Source: Plectrocnemia conspersa
Taxonomy: Eukaryota; Arthropoda; Insecta; Trichoptera; Polycentropodidae
Assembly (NCBI GenBank): GCA_009617715.1
Contig: VTFK01000276.1
Span: 558,001-622,000 of the forward strand
DNA: 64,000 nt
Reading direction: 5' to 3'
The translations under genes and the position numbers were made by a program. Each line of letters opens with the position of its first letter. Position 1 is the first letter of the stretch. The notes beneath the pieces are model-generated. The model did not search any database, was not told where the DNA came from, and saw only the letters and a list, made by a program, of their open reading frames with translations. This document shows positions 34,393 to 46,012 of this stretch, in pieces.

Positions 34393-36960
34393 ATTCACGT
34401 GATTTTTAAATTCATTGTACAAGCTGATGCCTTAATTTATAACAAATATTTATAAGCCAAACGAACGCAAGCATTAGTGGATTTTGCAAGGATTCAATTC
34501 CAACTAGAATACAAAGATCATAATAAATAAAGTATATAATATTTTTTATATAAAAAATAAAATCAATTTATATCAAAACAAAATTTACATTGGTAATTGC
34601 ATCCTTGTTAAAATAAAACAGCAGCTCTTAAATTTGTACACATGTCACAAATTGGTTGTAATATACAATAATAATAACTTGATACAATTTGAGAAACGCT
34701 GGACTATGCTAATGATGTGTCAAGATTAGGGATTGCAATTCTAGAAATAATTTTCCATCCAGGGATAAATTTATAACGTTACTAATAAAATGAGATTACG
34801 CCATTTCTAAGAATCGGATTAAAATTGCTTTCCAAGAGATTCTATTTATAATAATGTCACAATTTCAAGATCAGAAAATTTTCTTATATTGCGATTCCTT
34901 ATAAAGATATATATTCATATAAAAGTATTTAATAATAGTAATTTGATGATATGACAGTGAATCTATTTATATAAAAATTTTGTCACTTTACGGCCTGTAT
35001 ACACATAGTTCATGTTCCTAATCACACAATAGCCTAGTATTGCCACATTTTGCTATATATATATAGATGAAATAATTACATACTTTTATTCAACAGTACA
35101 ATAACTCATAAATGAAAGCTTAGATATAGATTTTTGCTATCGTAGTACAAATTGGAAAGCCTCGTTAAATATAGTGTTGATATTTTGCGATTCTATAGAA
35201 CATCCTCGAGATCATTAAAATCATTGCCTCAACATAAACATAGTGCAGATAAAAAAATGCAATGAGTGTGTGATTGTTTGGTTTGATGTAAATATAATCA
35301 GATTATAAGATGTTTAACAGATACGCAAATCAGTTACCAAAAAAATGGAACATTTATATATACACCTATACCTTGATTTGTGCGATTCAAATTTTTCCTG
35401 AATTATGCAGTTTAAATCTAATGCACTTTTCAAGCCCTGTGCGGATTTCATAGATATTTTAATAGTAGGATGGGTGTATATGTTTTTTATATATATATAT
35501 TTTCACACCCACTTATATATTAGTGAGTGAAAATCGTTGAGGAAAATGTAGAGGAATTCAATGTCATACTATCACTGTAGTTTATACTATTCCTCTTGTT
35601 TTCTGATGTGATAGTGATAATATTAATGATATTAACGAAGAGCCAAAATATGTTACATACACTCTAAAGTGAATAAAATAATACTTATAAATTCGTTATG
35701 TTTGTTATTTTATTAATTATTGGTAAAATATATACTTTGGCTCACTTATGCATGAGTAGTTTTGTAACATTAATGGTGTTATTAATTCTTAAGTTTGGCA
35801 TTATTATATTATATAGATATCATAAAATTTTCATTGTAAACTCGCATTATTTTCGAATATTTATGTTGTAAATTGTAAGGCGTATGTAAATTGAACCTAC
35901 GTTTACTTGTGACTCAACATTGACATACAAAATGAAATGTTATGTTATAATAAATAAAAATATTTTAATGTGTATACTTTGCATGTTTGACTGTTATTTC
36001 CCTTGTTTATATATTGGTAACATTTTAGAAGTAGAGCATCATAAAATGTTATGTAAAAAAGGGTAAAAGGTTCAAAAGCTTAGAAAGTGCACGCATAGGT
36101 ACCTCTAGAAAAAAGTCCTGGCGTAACCACTTGTTGCTCTTCACATTATTTATTAATAACATAAATTACAGTTACAAATTTAAGTTTTTTTCTGTATGCA
36201 GCCGTGAAGAAAATCACTTTAAAAATTCGTTGATTATAGATGGAGTTCAACTTTTTTATTAATGAGAAATAATCTGTTAATGGACGTCAAATGTTTTTCA
36301 AAATTAACGCTTAACCTTTACTGGACAAAAACTTTTTTCTTATTGAATCCACTGCGGTGCAATTTATTTAATCACAAAAATAAAGCTTCTTATTTATCAT
36401 TTATTTACCCGTATTTTTTAACAATAATAACGAAAATTATCAATTATAAATTCAAAAACGTATAAAAAATGCATCAAAGTTGCTAAAATAATCAAAATTC
36501 GTATAAGAACCGGCATGTCAACTTTCAATTGGCTACAGCTGTACATATTTATATATGTACTTGATGTTTGGTTATTTTTGTCCATCGTATGATATTTATC
36601 GAAACAATCTTCTATATGAAAATATGATTTTGAATTACGTTTTTAAACATTTCTTTGTTTTTCTTTCATTTGTTTGTTTTACATAATATAAGAATTTACT
36701 ATATGGGAATAGTATATATTTGATAAGCCACACCCTGTGACTCTTCATCGTGACGATTTTTTTGTCCTTCCAGGCAAATACTATATTGTTATTCATTCGT
36801 AAATTGGCCATTATAGAGTAATCGAGTTTCCTATGTTGGCAGCACTGTAAATCAAACAGTAGTCAATAATCACGCGTGTTGAAAGTGTCAAATGCAGGGA
36901 CGTCACTTCAAGTTTTTTTTTTCAAAGGGGAGAGGCAAAAATTGGTAAGTCAGTAGTCGT
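34393..36960. other. Intergenic, AT-rich, no gene seen
   Basis: 2.5 kb in which I recognise neither a coding relic nor a repeat shared with the rest of the window. Confidence 0.45.
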
Positions 36961-36964
36961 TTTC

Positions 36965-37145
36965 TTTTATTTTTTGGCGACGGGTGGCAATTAAACACAG
37001 ACTGCGCCGCTGCAGTAGTATTTATATTTGAATTTACATGTTATTTATATACAGAGAAAATGGGGCGCGGGCCTGCCGTTTAAGTGTCCGTTACGCCAGC
37101 GTTATCAGAGTGCCGCTAAGTTTTGGCCATAATAAACCTAAATAA
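36965..37145 (+). repeat. LINE 3'-end-like repeat, plus orientation
   Basis: Counterpart of 2812-3020: 'gacgggtggcaatt' at one end and 'gccgctaagttttggccata' running into ATAAACCTAAATAAA at the other. Confidence 0.6.
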
Positions 37146-37489
37146 ATACATATAAATAGGTCCTCTACATTTTAATTTTATTCATATTCATAGCGTTTAC
37201 TCTATTGAAGAAATACGCTACATTTTTATTTTTTGCTGATTGTCGTAGGAATAATATTACACAAATTCACCGGTTTATAAATCCATAATATGTGTAAAAT
37301 CCAATGCAATGGTTGACTTTCCATAATACAGGAAAATCTCTATAGAACATTGTAAGAAACAATACAAAATCGCGTTCTGTCATATCGCGTTCGGCCATGA
37401 CCACCGCTCGCGCTCGAGACTAAAAACGATCTCAATGCGCAGGCGCACAATTTACGTGATTGACGAAAATGATAAAAATTTTGATTGAC

Positions 37490-37645
37490 AGTGGTCCAAA
37501 CAGTCCAAATTAGGACCATTGCTGTTTATAATATATATTAATGATGTAATAAATAAAAGTTTGCAGATGACAATTTAATTTATTTAGTGTTTAGTGTATA
37601 AACAATTAGTTATATAAGCTAAATAAATTAATAAAAGCAATGTTC
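37490..37645 (+). mobile_element. Internally deleted jockey-like LINE copy (RT catalytic block joined to 3' tail)
   Basis: The plus strand reads QSKLGPLLFIIYINDVINKS, the block just before the RT catalytic YADD. About 50 nt later it meets the tail 'aagctaaataaattaataaa' shared with 23410-23440. Several hundred coding bases between the two are missing. Confidence 0.65.
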
Positions 37646-37649
37646 TCTT

Positions 37650-38270
37650 TTAATTTTTAGAATATAGCCTCACGCGTTTCCATTATTATCCTTTCCAAGG
37701 TACGAGGAGCAAATTCATACCAATTACTAACTTATTATTTATTTATTATTCTGCAACAATAGTATTTTTATAATCATCGGGCCCAATTTGTACCAAAGTC
37801 TGATTCTTTTCATTTTTTTTCTGAGTAGAAACTGCGAGAATAATTGCAAGAAATGCCATATCTGCGTCCGAGATCATCTTGACAGATCGGCAGGTTATTA
37901 ACCGTCCCGGATATACCCTGGGATTGCATCAAAAAATTTTGACAGATTGAATACGACTTGCTTAGACGGCGCAACAAGCCGAATGAGTCATAGCGATTGA
38001 CGCAGCATCAATCTCGCATCATTCGAAACCGTTAATCACGTACAATTGATCAATCGTAATTGATCGTCTCCGGGATCCTTTAGACAATATGAGGGTTTCG
38101 ATAACTGGGTAACCGGTAAATTGATCATTAATCACCAACTCGTCCCTTTCTCACAATGCTCATTAGAATAAGCAATCCAAACTGTTTTCTTAATACCGAT
38201 ACAGTTAAATCGACCCATTGTTTTGCTCATTTCACAATTTTATTGCGCGTGATCTCTGTTCAGTAGCGAT
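37650..38270. other. Intergenic, moderately GC-rich in 37850-38120, unassigned
   Basis: No frame with recognisable family blocks. May be part of the adjacent transposon relic. Confidence 0.35.
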
Positions 38271-38274
38271 TATT

Positions 38275-38583
38275 AAAAAAAATGATCTCCAAGAAATATA
38301 CTCGTTACCTCTGGTATGCTTTCCACATTTTCAGGTACGATTTTTACTCCTGCAACGCCTTCAAATGGCTCATTATTTCTACGTTGATCAATTTCCGACT
38401 AATCGAGATCTCTATCTTCAAATTCATCTTGCAAGTCCGTTGTTCAAAAACGTGGGTGAGGTATTGATTAATTATCACTATTACTTTTGGAATCTAAAAC
38501 GCAGTTTTCACAATCACTTGGTGGTTCCGACAAACATCTGCAAAATTTTCCTCCATAAACGTGTCTTTCCTTTGACCAGCCAT
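38275..38583 (-). pseudogene. Possible piggyBac-type transposase N-terminal fragment
   Basis: A minus-strand ATG at 38583 opens MAGQRKDTFMEE. A frame-shifted acidic segment (SDCENCVLDSKSNSDN) and then ENVESIPEV and FLGDHFF follow. Acidic N-termini leading to a 'LFLGDELFE'-type helix occur in piggyBac-like proteins. Stops and frameshifts throughout. Confidence 0.35.
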
Positions 38584-38804
38584 TTAAAAAATTACTAAAC
38601 AGAATCAAACAGCACAAACAACTGAAAAATTGGAAGATCTCTGTGGCCAAATTCAAGGAGGAGAAAATTCTGGGGTAATTTCTGGATTACTTGTTTAAAT
38701 CACGCTGGTATTGTTAATAATATACATTTATCATCAATTTGAATATTTTATTAAAGTATAATAGTCTTTACTTTCATCTAAAATTAGTACCCCTAATACT
38801 TTAA

Positions 38805-38839
38805 CCCTTTACGTGCGGAATTAAATTTCATAAAAAGTC
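38805..38839. other. 35-bp insertion at a TTAA in array B (piggyBac-like end)
   Basis: Compared with the other units, about 35 bases beginning CCCTTTACGTGCGGAA directly follow TTAA (38801-38804); a second TTAA follows at 38821-38824. TTAA followed by CCC(T/A) is the piggyBac target/terminus pattern. Too short to be more than a terminus remnant. Confidence 0.45.
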
Positions 38840-39805
38840 AACGCCCATTTTTTATTATTTTTTTAAATTTGTTATTTAAAAATACGTATTCAATTGCTGG
38901 ATTAGTCGTCTGAAATAATATTATATTTCACGCTGTTGATGACGTGGACTGTAGATAATACATTTTTAAATATTATCGAATAAATTAATATTACATTTAT
39001 TAAATCATCCTACTGAACCTTTCGATACCAACTGGAACGATATATATGAATCATATAAGTTTCTTACTATTAACCTGAAAGGTCTGGGTTCGAATCCCAT
39101 ATGGACCTAATTATTTTTTTTAATTTCTATCGTGGCTTGGAAAATCGGATTTAGTGATTATTATATAATTATTATTTAAATTAATAATAAACGGTTAGGG
39201 CATTTCTCATTATTTTATTTCTAATAGTTGCACAATGAGATACTAGGTGGAGCTAGTGTTTTTGCTCGCAAATGACGTTTTCGCAAGCAGAATTAAACTT
39301 CGAATTGGGTATATATAGAACTTCCAACATAATAAGCTTACCGGGCGTCGTCGGTGTTATATGAATTTCCAATTCGTATACTGTGTTACATTCTGTCATA
39401 TAATTGCTGAATGTACAAGTGAGTCCTTTTCGAAGGTAAACTCACGACTTACTACATATGTATGCTTCTTCAAGCACCCAGTTAACTACTTTATAACTAC
39501 AACTCATACCTAATGCTTTAAAACGACGCCCATTTTATATTTTTTTTAAATTTATTACTTAAAAATTCGCAATTAGCATATATATATTAGTAATACAATA
39601 AACATTATTTAATTGAAATTAAAGTATAAATAATTTAAAATTATTAAATACGTATTCAATTGCTGGATTAATCGTCTGAAAAAATACAATATTTCACGCT
39701 TTTGATGCCGTGAACAGTAGATAATACGTTTTTAAATACTATCGAATAAATTAATATTATATTTATTTCAATATCAACTGACACGATAGATGAATCATAT
39801 AAGTA

Positions 39806-40460
39806 CAGCCCGTCCAAGATATGAACGACCATCGTCATAGTACACGTGAGAGAATTTAATAGGGTGACCATGTGAAATTACAAGTGCAATTAATTTTTGT
39901 TTTTTAATTTTATTTGTTGAGGAAAATGTAAAATAACACTTGCTTATTATATTTTGCTTATTTGTATACATATTTAACTCAAAACATGACAGGTTCACCA
40001 AAATATTATTTAAGACGTATACCGATGGCGGCAACTTTGGCGCAAAATAATAAAGGCGAGCGAAAATGGCCCGATTTTATGATTCATAAAATCACTTAAT
40101 TATCAAACAAACTTTTACAAAAAATACGGTTAACCATCGGGTGCGGGTATAAGCGCAGTTAACATTTAAAACATAATTCATGGGTTGTACGGAACAGAAT
40201 GTAAATTTTAAAATTTATATGTAAACAAAGAACAATAAACATCGCGAACGTGTTTTGAGCGCGAAACATTATAGTTTTAATGCAATTTCCAACGCATGGT
40301 CAATTTAAAATTAAAAAATCCGTGATTTAGTATTGGTAACGTTGAAAATATCGGTGTAAAAAACGCTTTCGTGGAAAACTGTAGATGTGTGCATGAATGC
40401 GTACACGCACCCTTATTTACAATACAACGACGATGGTCGTTAACATAGATGACAGACTAT
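39806..40460. mobile_element. 655-bp non-autonomous DNA transposon with TA target duplication
   Basis: Inserted in the tRNA-like part of array B unit 2. Imperfect inverted ends of about 35 bp share GAACGACCATCGTC (left) and its complement (right) and start (C/T)AG(C/T)C(C/T)GTC. Removing 39806-40460 and one TA restores the unit sequence with a single substitution, which fixes the ends. A TA duplication suggests the Tc1/mariner/pogo group. No transposase inside. Confidence 0.75.
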
Positions 40461-41249
40461 ATCTTATTATTGACCTGTAAGGTCTGGGTTCGAATCCCAT
40501 ATGGACCTAATTGTTTTTTTTTTATTTCTATCGTGGCTTGGGAGATCGGATTTAGTAATTATTATATAATTATAATTTAAATTAATAATCAACGGTTAGG
40601 TCATTTTCATTATTTTATTTCTAATAATTGCAGAATGCGATACTAGGTGGAGCTAGTGTTTTTGCTCGCAAATGACGTTTTCGCAAGCAGGATTAAACTT
40701 CAAATTGGGTATATATAGAACTTGTAACATAGTTAAGCTACCGGGCGTCGTCGGTGTTATATGAATTTCCAATTCATATACAGTGTTATATTCTGTCATA
40801 TAATGGCTGAATGTACAAGTGAGTCCTTTTCGAAGGAAACTCACGACTTACTATGTATGCTTCAAGCATCCAGTGAACTAATCACAGTATTAACATATGC
40901 TTTAAAACGACGCCCATTTTTTTTTTTAAAATTTATTATTTAAAAATAGGCAATTAACAAATATAGTGATACAATAAACATTATCGAGTTAATTAATATT
41001 ATATTTATTAAATCACCCAACTGAACCTTTCAATACAAATCGGCTCGATAGACTGATACTATAAGTTTCTAACTATTGACATGAAGGGTCTGGGTTCGAA
41101 TCCCATGTGAACCTAATTGTTTTTTTCATTTCTATCGTGGCTGAGAGATCAGATTTAATGATTAGTATATAATTATAATTTAAATCGATAATCAAAGATT
41201 AGGTTTACTTAAATTTTACTAATCTCACAGATGAATATTTCAAGTTTAA

Positions 41250-41900
41250 GAACTCCCATCCCCCATTTTACTTATATATTTTATTGAACCCCCGCTTTTT
41301 GTTTCCCAGATGTAATTCTAAATTTATCTGTATTTTCTAAAAGAAAATTAATTCAAATCAAGATTCAATAAATTATATAATGCAATTATACTGATTTATT
41401 TAATTTTTAACTAATTTTTCTGCTGCAAACAATTTTTATCAAAAATAAGTTCTATGAAATATGAAATACTATAATATATGCATTCATATTTTTTAAATAT
41501 TACTTTTAGAAAAAAATGACAGCAATGATAAATTACTTTTTTAATAAATTTGCCTATAAAATTAAAAAAATCTTATGTATGTAATGCAATGTATAATGTT
41601 TTTTGCTTTTTTATATTTATCATTATATATTGTGTGTACATGAATATTTCGATTAAATTAAATATTAAAAAGTATGCATCGGTTTTAATTTTCTATTCAA
41701 ACCTTTTTTTTATTTTTTTAATTGAATATTATTTAAGCAAAATATGAAAAACAAATATTTTAATTTATAATATACTTACATAATATAAATTATATCTTTG
41801 TGTCAGTATATAATAGTGGACAAAAATTATCGTGACCGAACGGCCCGGTTAAGTAATGGAAAAATATCCGAGAACCGGGTATTTGGATGGCCTATTAATA
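41250..41900 (+). repeat. Long inverted repeat pair, copy 1 (partner 60965-61760)
   Basis: Shares with the reverse complement of 60965-61760, in order: 'cccagatg(t/a)aattctaaat', 'tttatctgta', 'gcaaacaa(a)tttttatcaaaa', 'atatgaaatacta', 'gtatataatagtggacaaaa' and 'gagaaccgggt'. AT-rich and non-coding; begins directly after array B. Confidence 0.8.
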
Positions 41901-41965
41901 AGTCTGAGAATCGGTGATATTTATATAATTAATTATAAGATGCGTATTAAATTGTATAATTGTCA

Positions 41966-42040
41966 GTCTGCTACCGTAGTTCGAACCCGCGGCTTCTGAT
42001 TTACCGGTCTAGACCTTACGTACTGCCCTATTTCAATCAA
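41966..42040 (-). repeat. Second, unrelated tRNA-like segment (SINE head or tRNA relic)
   Basis: The minus strand carries GCCGCGGGTTCGAACTACGG, a T-arm with box-B core GGTTCGAAC, about 45 nt after GGGCAGTACG. The cloverleaf is incomplete (acceptor arms do not pair), so it is not scored as a functional tRNA. Confidence 0.4.
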
Positions 42041-42059
42041 ATTACTATAATATACTATA

Positions 42060-43680
42060 TTATTCGGTTTTGAAATACTATTTACTGGAAACTATCATTG
42101 ATACTAAAACATCTGGATGGATGAGAGGTCAATCTACATTAATAAATCAAGAAGCAATAAAATTTTGGTCGGATCAACGAGACAATGGAGAGAGAAAGAT
42201 ACTATTTTAAAATAGTTATTGCTAACTGCCTATTTGTAAAGAAACCGAAATTTCAAACTCGGATCTAGGCGACTGATTCAGGATCTAGAACGGATTTATT
42301 CGGATCAATCTTGATATTTTAATCGTTCGGCGAGCGCTTTGTCAACAAACAATCATAAACGCTTTAGTGTGCCTAATTATCTTTTAAGACGATTATGATG
42401 GTGCGTCATAATATCATTAGTATGTTTTTTTTTGTTTGCATTTTCAATAGAAGAGAGATATATAAGGGAAGGGGGAAGGAGGGCGATTCAATAAAATAAA
42501 AATAAATAAATAATTCAATCATATTCTGTGATTGTTTTGAAATAAAAAAAAAAAAAAAAAGGTGTGAAGTAACTCTACAGATTCCCCGAGTATGTTATAT
42601 ATATATAATTAAATTTGTGTTTTAATTTATATTTAAGTCATATAACCGCTTCTTAGTGATTGCCGCCTTATTTGCCGCACAAATTTCTTTGTCCGATTAT
42701 TTTCGTACAAATGTCATTTAAAAATATGTTTTGACTTTCCGGTTAATTTTTGCTGCAATATTCATTACCGGCAACCAATGGAATCTATTTTGAAAATAGA
42801 TTATATTAGTTAGAAATCGATCCGTGGGTGCCATGGCGCCCGCGGGCACAGGGTTGTTGGTAATCCCACTGTGCTAGTGTCCAAACGCATCGCTTTATCT
42901 CTTCTCTATATTGGCACGGTAATCAATACATCACAGACTGTGCGATGTATGTATTAATTACCATGTACACAAATGTCTGGCTTTAGAGCAGCACTACATG
43001 GGTGTGTTGTTTCAAAGGTATTTTTTAATTATAAATTCAATACCCACAATGGCAGGATTATCTTCAAAACACAAATGAAAATAGTGTTTCAAGCCCATGA
43101 AAATGTTATATTAAAAAAATATATAACTTTTCGTCGCCATACCACGAAACAATTTAATGACACTTATCCTTTAAGACGTGAACTTTTCTTTAAGAAATCA
43201 TTGCACCTACAAAAAAATATTGTGTCAGTGGCGATATCACAAGGTGTAGGGGGCAAAAGCATCATATGAAATTTGTTACATAGTCATAAGCAGTCATTTA
43301 CTAACGCAAAGATTGGGAAGGAATATTTTATTAATTGAATTTTTTTTACCCAAATTATGAGCCTCTGGAATTTTGTTTATCGATTTTTTTAAATTATTTT
43401 TGTTAATATAATATTAGTAACATCTTTGGGTAGAGCACTAAATGAATACGATACGCAGATTAACGTGTAATTTTGTTACATGAAGTTGAAATGACGATAA
43501 TATTTTTTCTGGATTTATACGTTATTTATTTTATTATAATTTTTGTGTCTTGTCTGTATATCTGTCTTTATTAAAATCTTATCATGTCACTGTATGTAAA
43601 ATCAGTGACGACGGTGAAACCTTGTCTCATTCGCGAGATCGCAAAACACCGTACTGATGTGTGCGTGCGACTGAGCTTTT
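42060..43680. other. Intergenic, no gene recognised; one imperfect hairpin
   Basis: A poly(A) run near 42545 and an imperfect hairpin at about 42918-42963 (GGTAATCAATACATC / GATGTATGTATTAATTACC). A 98-codon plus frame at 42973-43269 has no recognisable family features. Confidence 0.4.
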
Positions 43681-43681
43681 C

Positions 43682-43780
43682 ACCAGCCGCCACTGTGTAT
43701 AATGCATATTATGCACAGTGGCGGCTGGTTAATTGTTTTGCCCTAGCTCCACATGTTTCTATTGTCACCAGCTGCCACTG
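43682..43780. mobile_element. Palindrome of facing transposon ends plus a 65-bp mini-element
   Basis: 43682-43729 is a 48-bp palindrome (21 of 24 pairs) with arms ACCAGCCGCCACTGTG / CACAGTGGCGGCTGGT. From 43716 the sequence CAGTGGCGGCTGGT runs to ACCAGCTGCCACTG ending at 43780, giving a 65-bp element with inverted ends. CAGTGGCG-type ends occur in hAT MITEs. No matching target duplication found. Confidence 0.6.
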
Positions 43781-43802
43781 GATACAACTGATATGAAATC
43801 CT

Positions 43803-44075
43803 ATTAAAATCAATATAATACAAGTATATCCTCTTACATGTGATAAAGACAAAGACGAAATTGAAAAATTCTATCGAGAAATCAATGAATTAATAAAATA
43901 TAATAATAAAGTTACAGGTTATTTCAATACCAACGTTGGAAATATAGAAACTCTGGAAATAACAAGAAGCTTCGGACTAGACGATCGAAGTGAAAGGGGA
44001 GCGGCTAATTAAATTTAACCAAGAGGAAGATTTGGTTATCTCTAATACATCGATGATACCCCGATGAAGCAGCGT
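43803..44075 (+). pseudogene. LINE endonuclease fragment (RTE/CR1-like APE domain)
   Basis: The plus strand reads QVYPLTCDKDKDEIEKFYRE, then GYFNTNVGN, GLDDRSERG and, after a frameshift, FNQEEDLVISNT. This is the 'QVYAPT ... GDFNAKVG ... GLG.RNERG ... NLVITNT' order of the APE-type endonuclease of RTE-like LINEs. The catalytic GDFN is changed to GYFN. Confidence 0.7.
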
Positions 44076-44099
44076 TGAGAATTTCAACAACAAAAATTA

Positions 44100-45415
44100 C
44101 AACAAACCTCCAAAAAAGTATGAATGATGTTAAAGAGTTTCACTTTAGCCATTAAATTTATATAAATATAAAAGTTGTATGTTTTGATAAAATATTTTAT
44201 TTAAAATTCTCCTCGATAGATTTAGTTTTATATAAGATTCGTGTATCGATAAGAAATTAAATATTTTTTAAGATTCTTTTTAATTTAAAAAAAAATGTTT
44301 TTATTATAAATCCAATTCACGTCTATATATTTGATGTGAATTTAAATCTTATTTGCATACACGTTACAAAATTTGAATACAATTTTTTAAACGATTATTA
44401 TTTCTTTTGTTTTAAATGTTATTAACCTCATTATGTATCGCACAATATAATAATTGTATCTAGGTACATACGAAAAAATGGAGTACTATATTAGGTAATT
44501 CTAGTATTTTTTTGGTTTAATGCAAAATAATGTAAATATCCTTTTTCTTATTAACAATTGTATGTGTTGTGTAACGATTAATATGTATATTAATATTTTT
44601 TCCATCTTTTATGTTGACCATAGTACACTTAAAAACAATAATGTTCTTAACAATTTAATTCTCGTCCTATTTTGGTTTATTGAAAAATTAAACTTATTGA
44701 AATTTCAAAGTTATATATGTTTATATATATATATGTAAATATTATTCTTTCAATTATTAATATCTGATAACAATGTTAATTTTTTTCATATTATTTTTTT
44801 ACAATAAATACAAGTTTTGGTTTAAAAAATTATAAAAAAACACTTTAAAATAGGCAATTTTTAAATATGACATTTCATCGACATAAGACAAGTATAATTT
44901 TATTTTATTATTAATTTATATACGTAATTCCTGTTGAGTAAAAAATAACTCATTTTGTGGTTACAATTTAATTAATTAAAATTATATATTAAATACGTAT
45001 ACATTAAGAAAATATAATAAATACACTTAAAATATTCATTAATAAATTTTAAAAGAACAATTCAGAAAAAAAGTATAATGTTAAATGGAAAAAATATCAA
45101 TTATATAGTGATATGATATATGTATTATTTATTAACTAAATTTTATTGTAAGTATTTAAATAATTTAAATGCAATATTTGTGCGAAATTTCACAGAAAAT
45201 GCTTGAGGGATGTGTAAATCAACGCCAGATCTATTTTCTTAATTTTCAATTAAATATTTATAATCGATTTTCTCTCTAGCATTTTTTTGGTTACAATTAT
45301 TAGTTCATATTTTGGAAGAATAGTTATAGTCTTTTGTGTGAGCATCGAAAGGCAAATTTAACAAATTTTTATAGCACTATTTTGAATCACCTGAAGTGAT
45401 TTTAATACTTTTACT
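44100..45415. other. Intergenic, extremely AT-rich, no gene seen
   Basis: Nothing supportable on either strand. Confidence 0.5.
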
Positions 45416-45419
45416 TTTA

Positions 45420-45740
45420 GTATTCTACAATCAGTATGGTTATACAATTTGAAACTTTATCCAAAGGTAGACCTAAGAATTTTATATTATCACTCTTTGT
45501 AATTAGAGAATTATTTACAGTAATTCTAATATCAAATTTAGCAGGTTTTTTTTTCATCCAATGTTAATTTGTTTGATCTCATCCATTTACTAATATGGAT
45601 CAAATCGCTCTGCATGTTTGTATTATATGTTAGTTATATATTAGGAAATTAGCATACAGTTGAATCCTTCCTGCAAGTTTACAAGGGTTAAATCATTTGT
45701 AAAAATTAAATCCCAAAATAGAACCATTGATCCCACCATT
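45420..45740 (-). pseudogene. LINE reverse transcriptase fragment (catalytic region, heavily decayed)
   Basis: Across several frames the minus strand reads GSMVL, a broken F.NDL block, a remnant of the YAD region, SKWMRSNKLTLDEKKT and DNIKFLGLPLDK. These are RT blocks in the right order for a jockey/CR1-like element. Many stops and frameshifts. Confidence 0.55.
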
Positions 45741-45856
45741 CTAATACGTTTTTAATACCATTTAATAATATATTATGGATTTAAAGCTTTTTATTAAATT
45801 TAGCATTGATCCTACCATTCTAATACGTTTTAATTTCTCTAATAATATATTATGGA
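45726..45856. repeat. Direct duplication of about 50 bp
   Basis: The block 'accattctaatacgttt' followed by 'aataatatattatgga' occurs twice about 79 bp apart (near 45735 and 45814). Confidence 0.65.
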
Positions 45857-46012
45857 CTAGAGTGTCAAAAGCTTTTTTTTATGTTTTCTCTGCTGCTCAG
45901 TGTTGCCATATAGTGAATTTCCAGTCCAGGTCAAAAGCAATAAAATCGTGCCATCGCGGTGAAAACGCTCGATTATTAAGCGTTTATATTAAGATTTTTT
46001 ATAACAATATCT

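Larger units (their letters stand above)
38782..41215 (+). repeat. Tandem array B: inverted duplicate of array A, with later insertions
   Basis: Runs from 'aattagtacccctaatact' (reverse complement of about 17160-17181 in array A) to 'taatcaaagattaggttta' (matching 15240-15265), covering the same three units in the same relative order. Box-B cores are at 39088-39098, 40488-40498 and 41093-41103. Unit 2 is split by a 655-bp insertion; the segment before the third box B lacks about 150 bp. The array lies downstream of ZER1 in opposite orientation to array A upstream. Confidence 0.85.

Noticed and set aside
37485..37575. Coding exon of a cellular gene
   Set aside because: The sequence is the RT 'LGPLLF..YINDV' block joined to a LINE tail.
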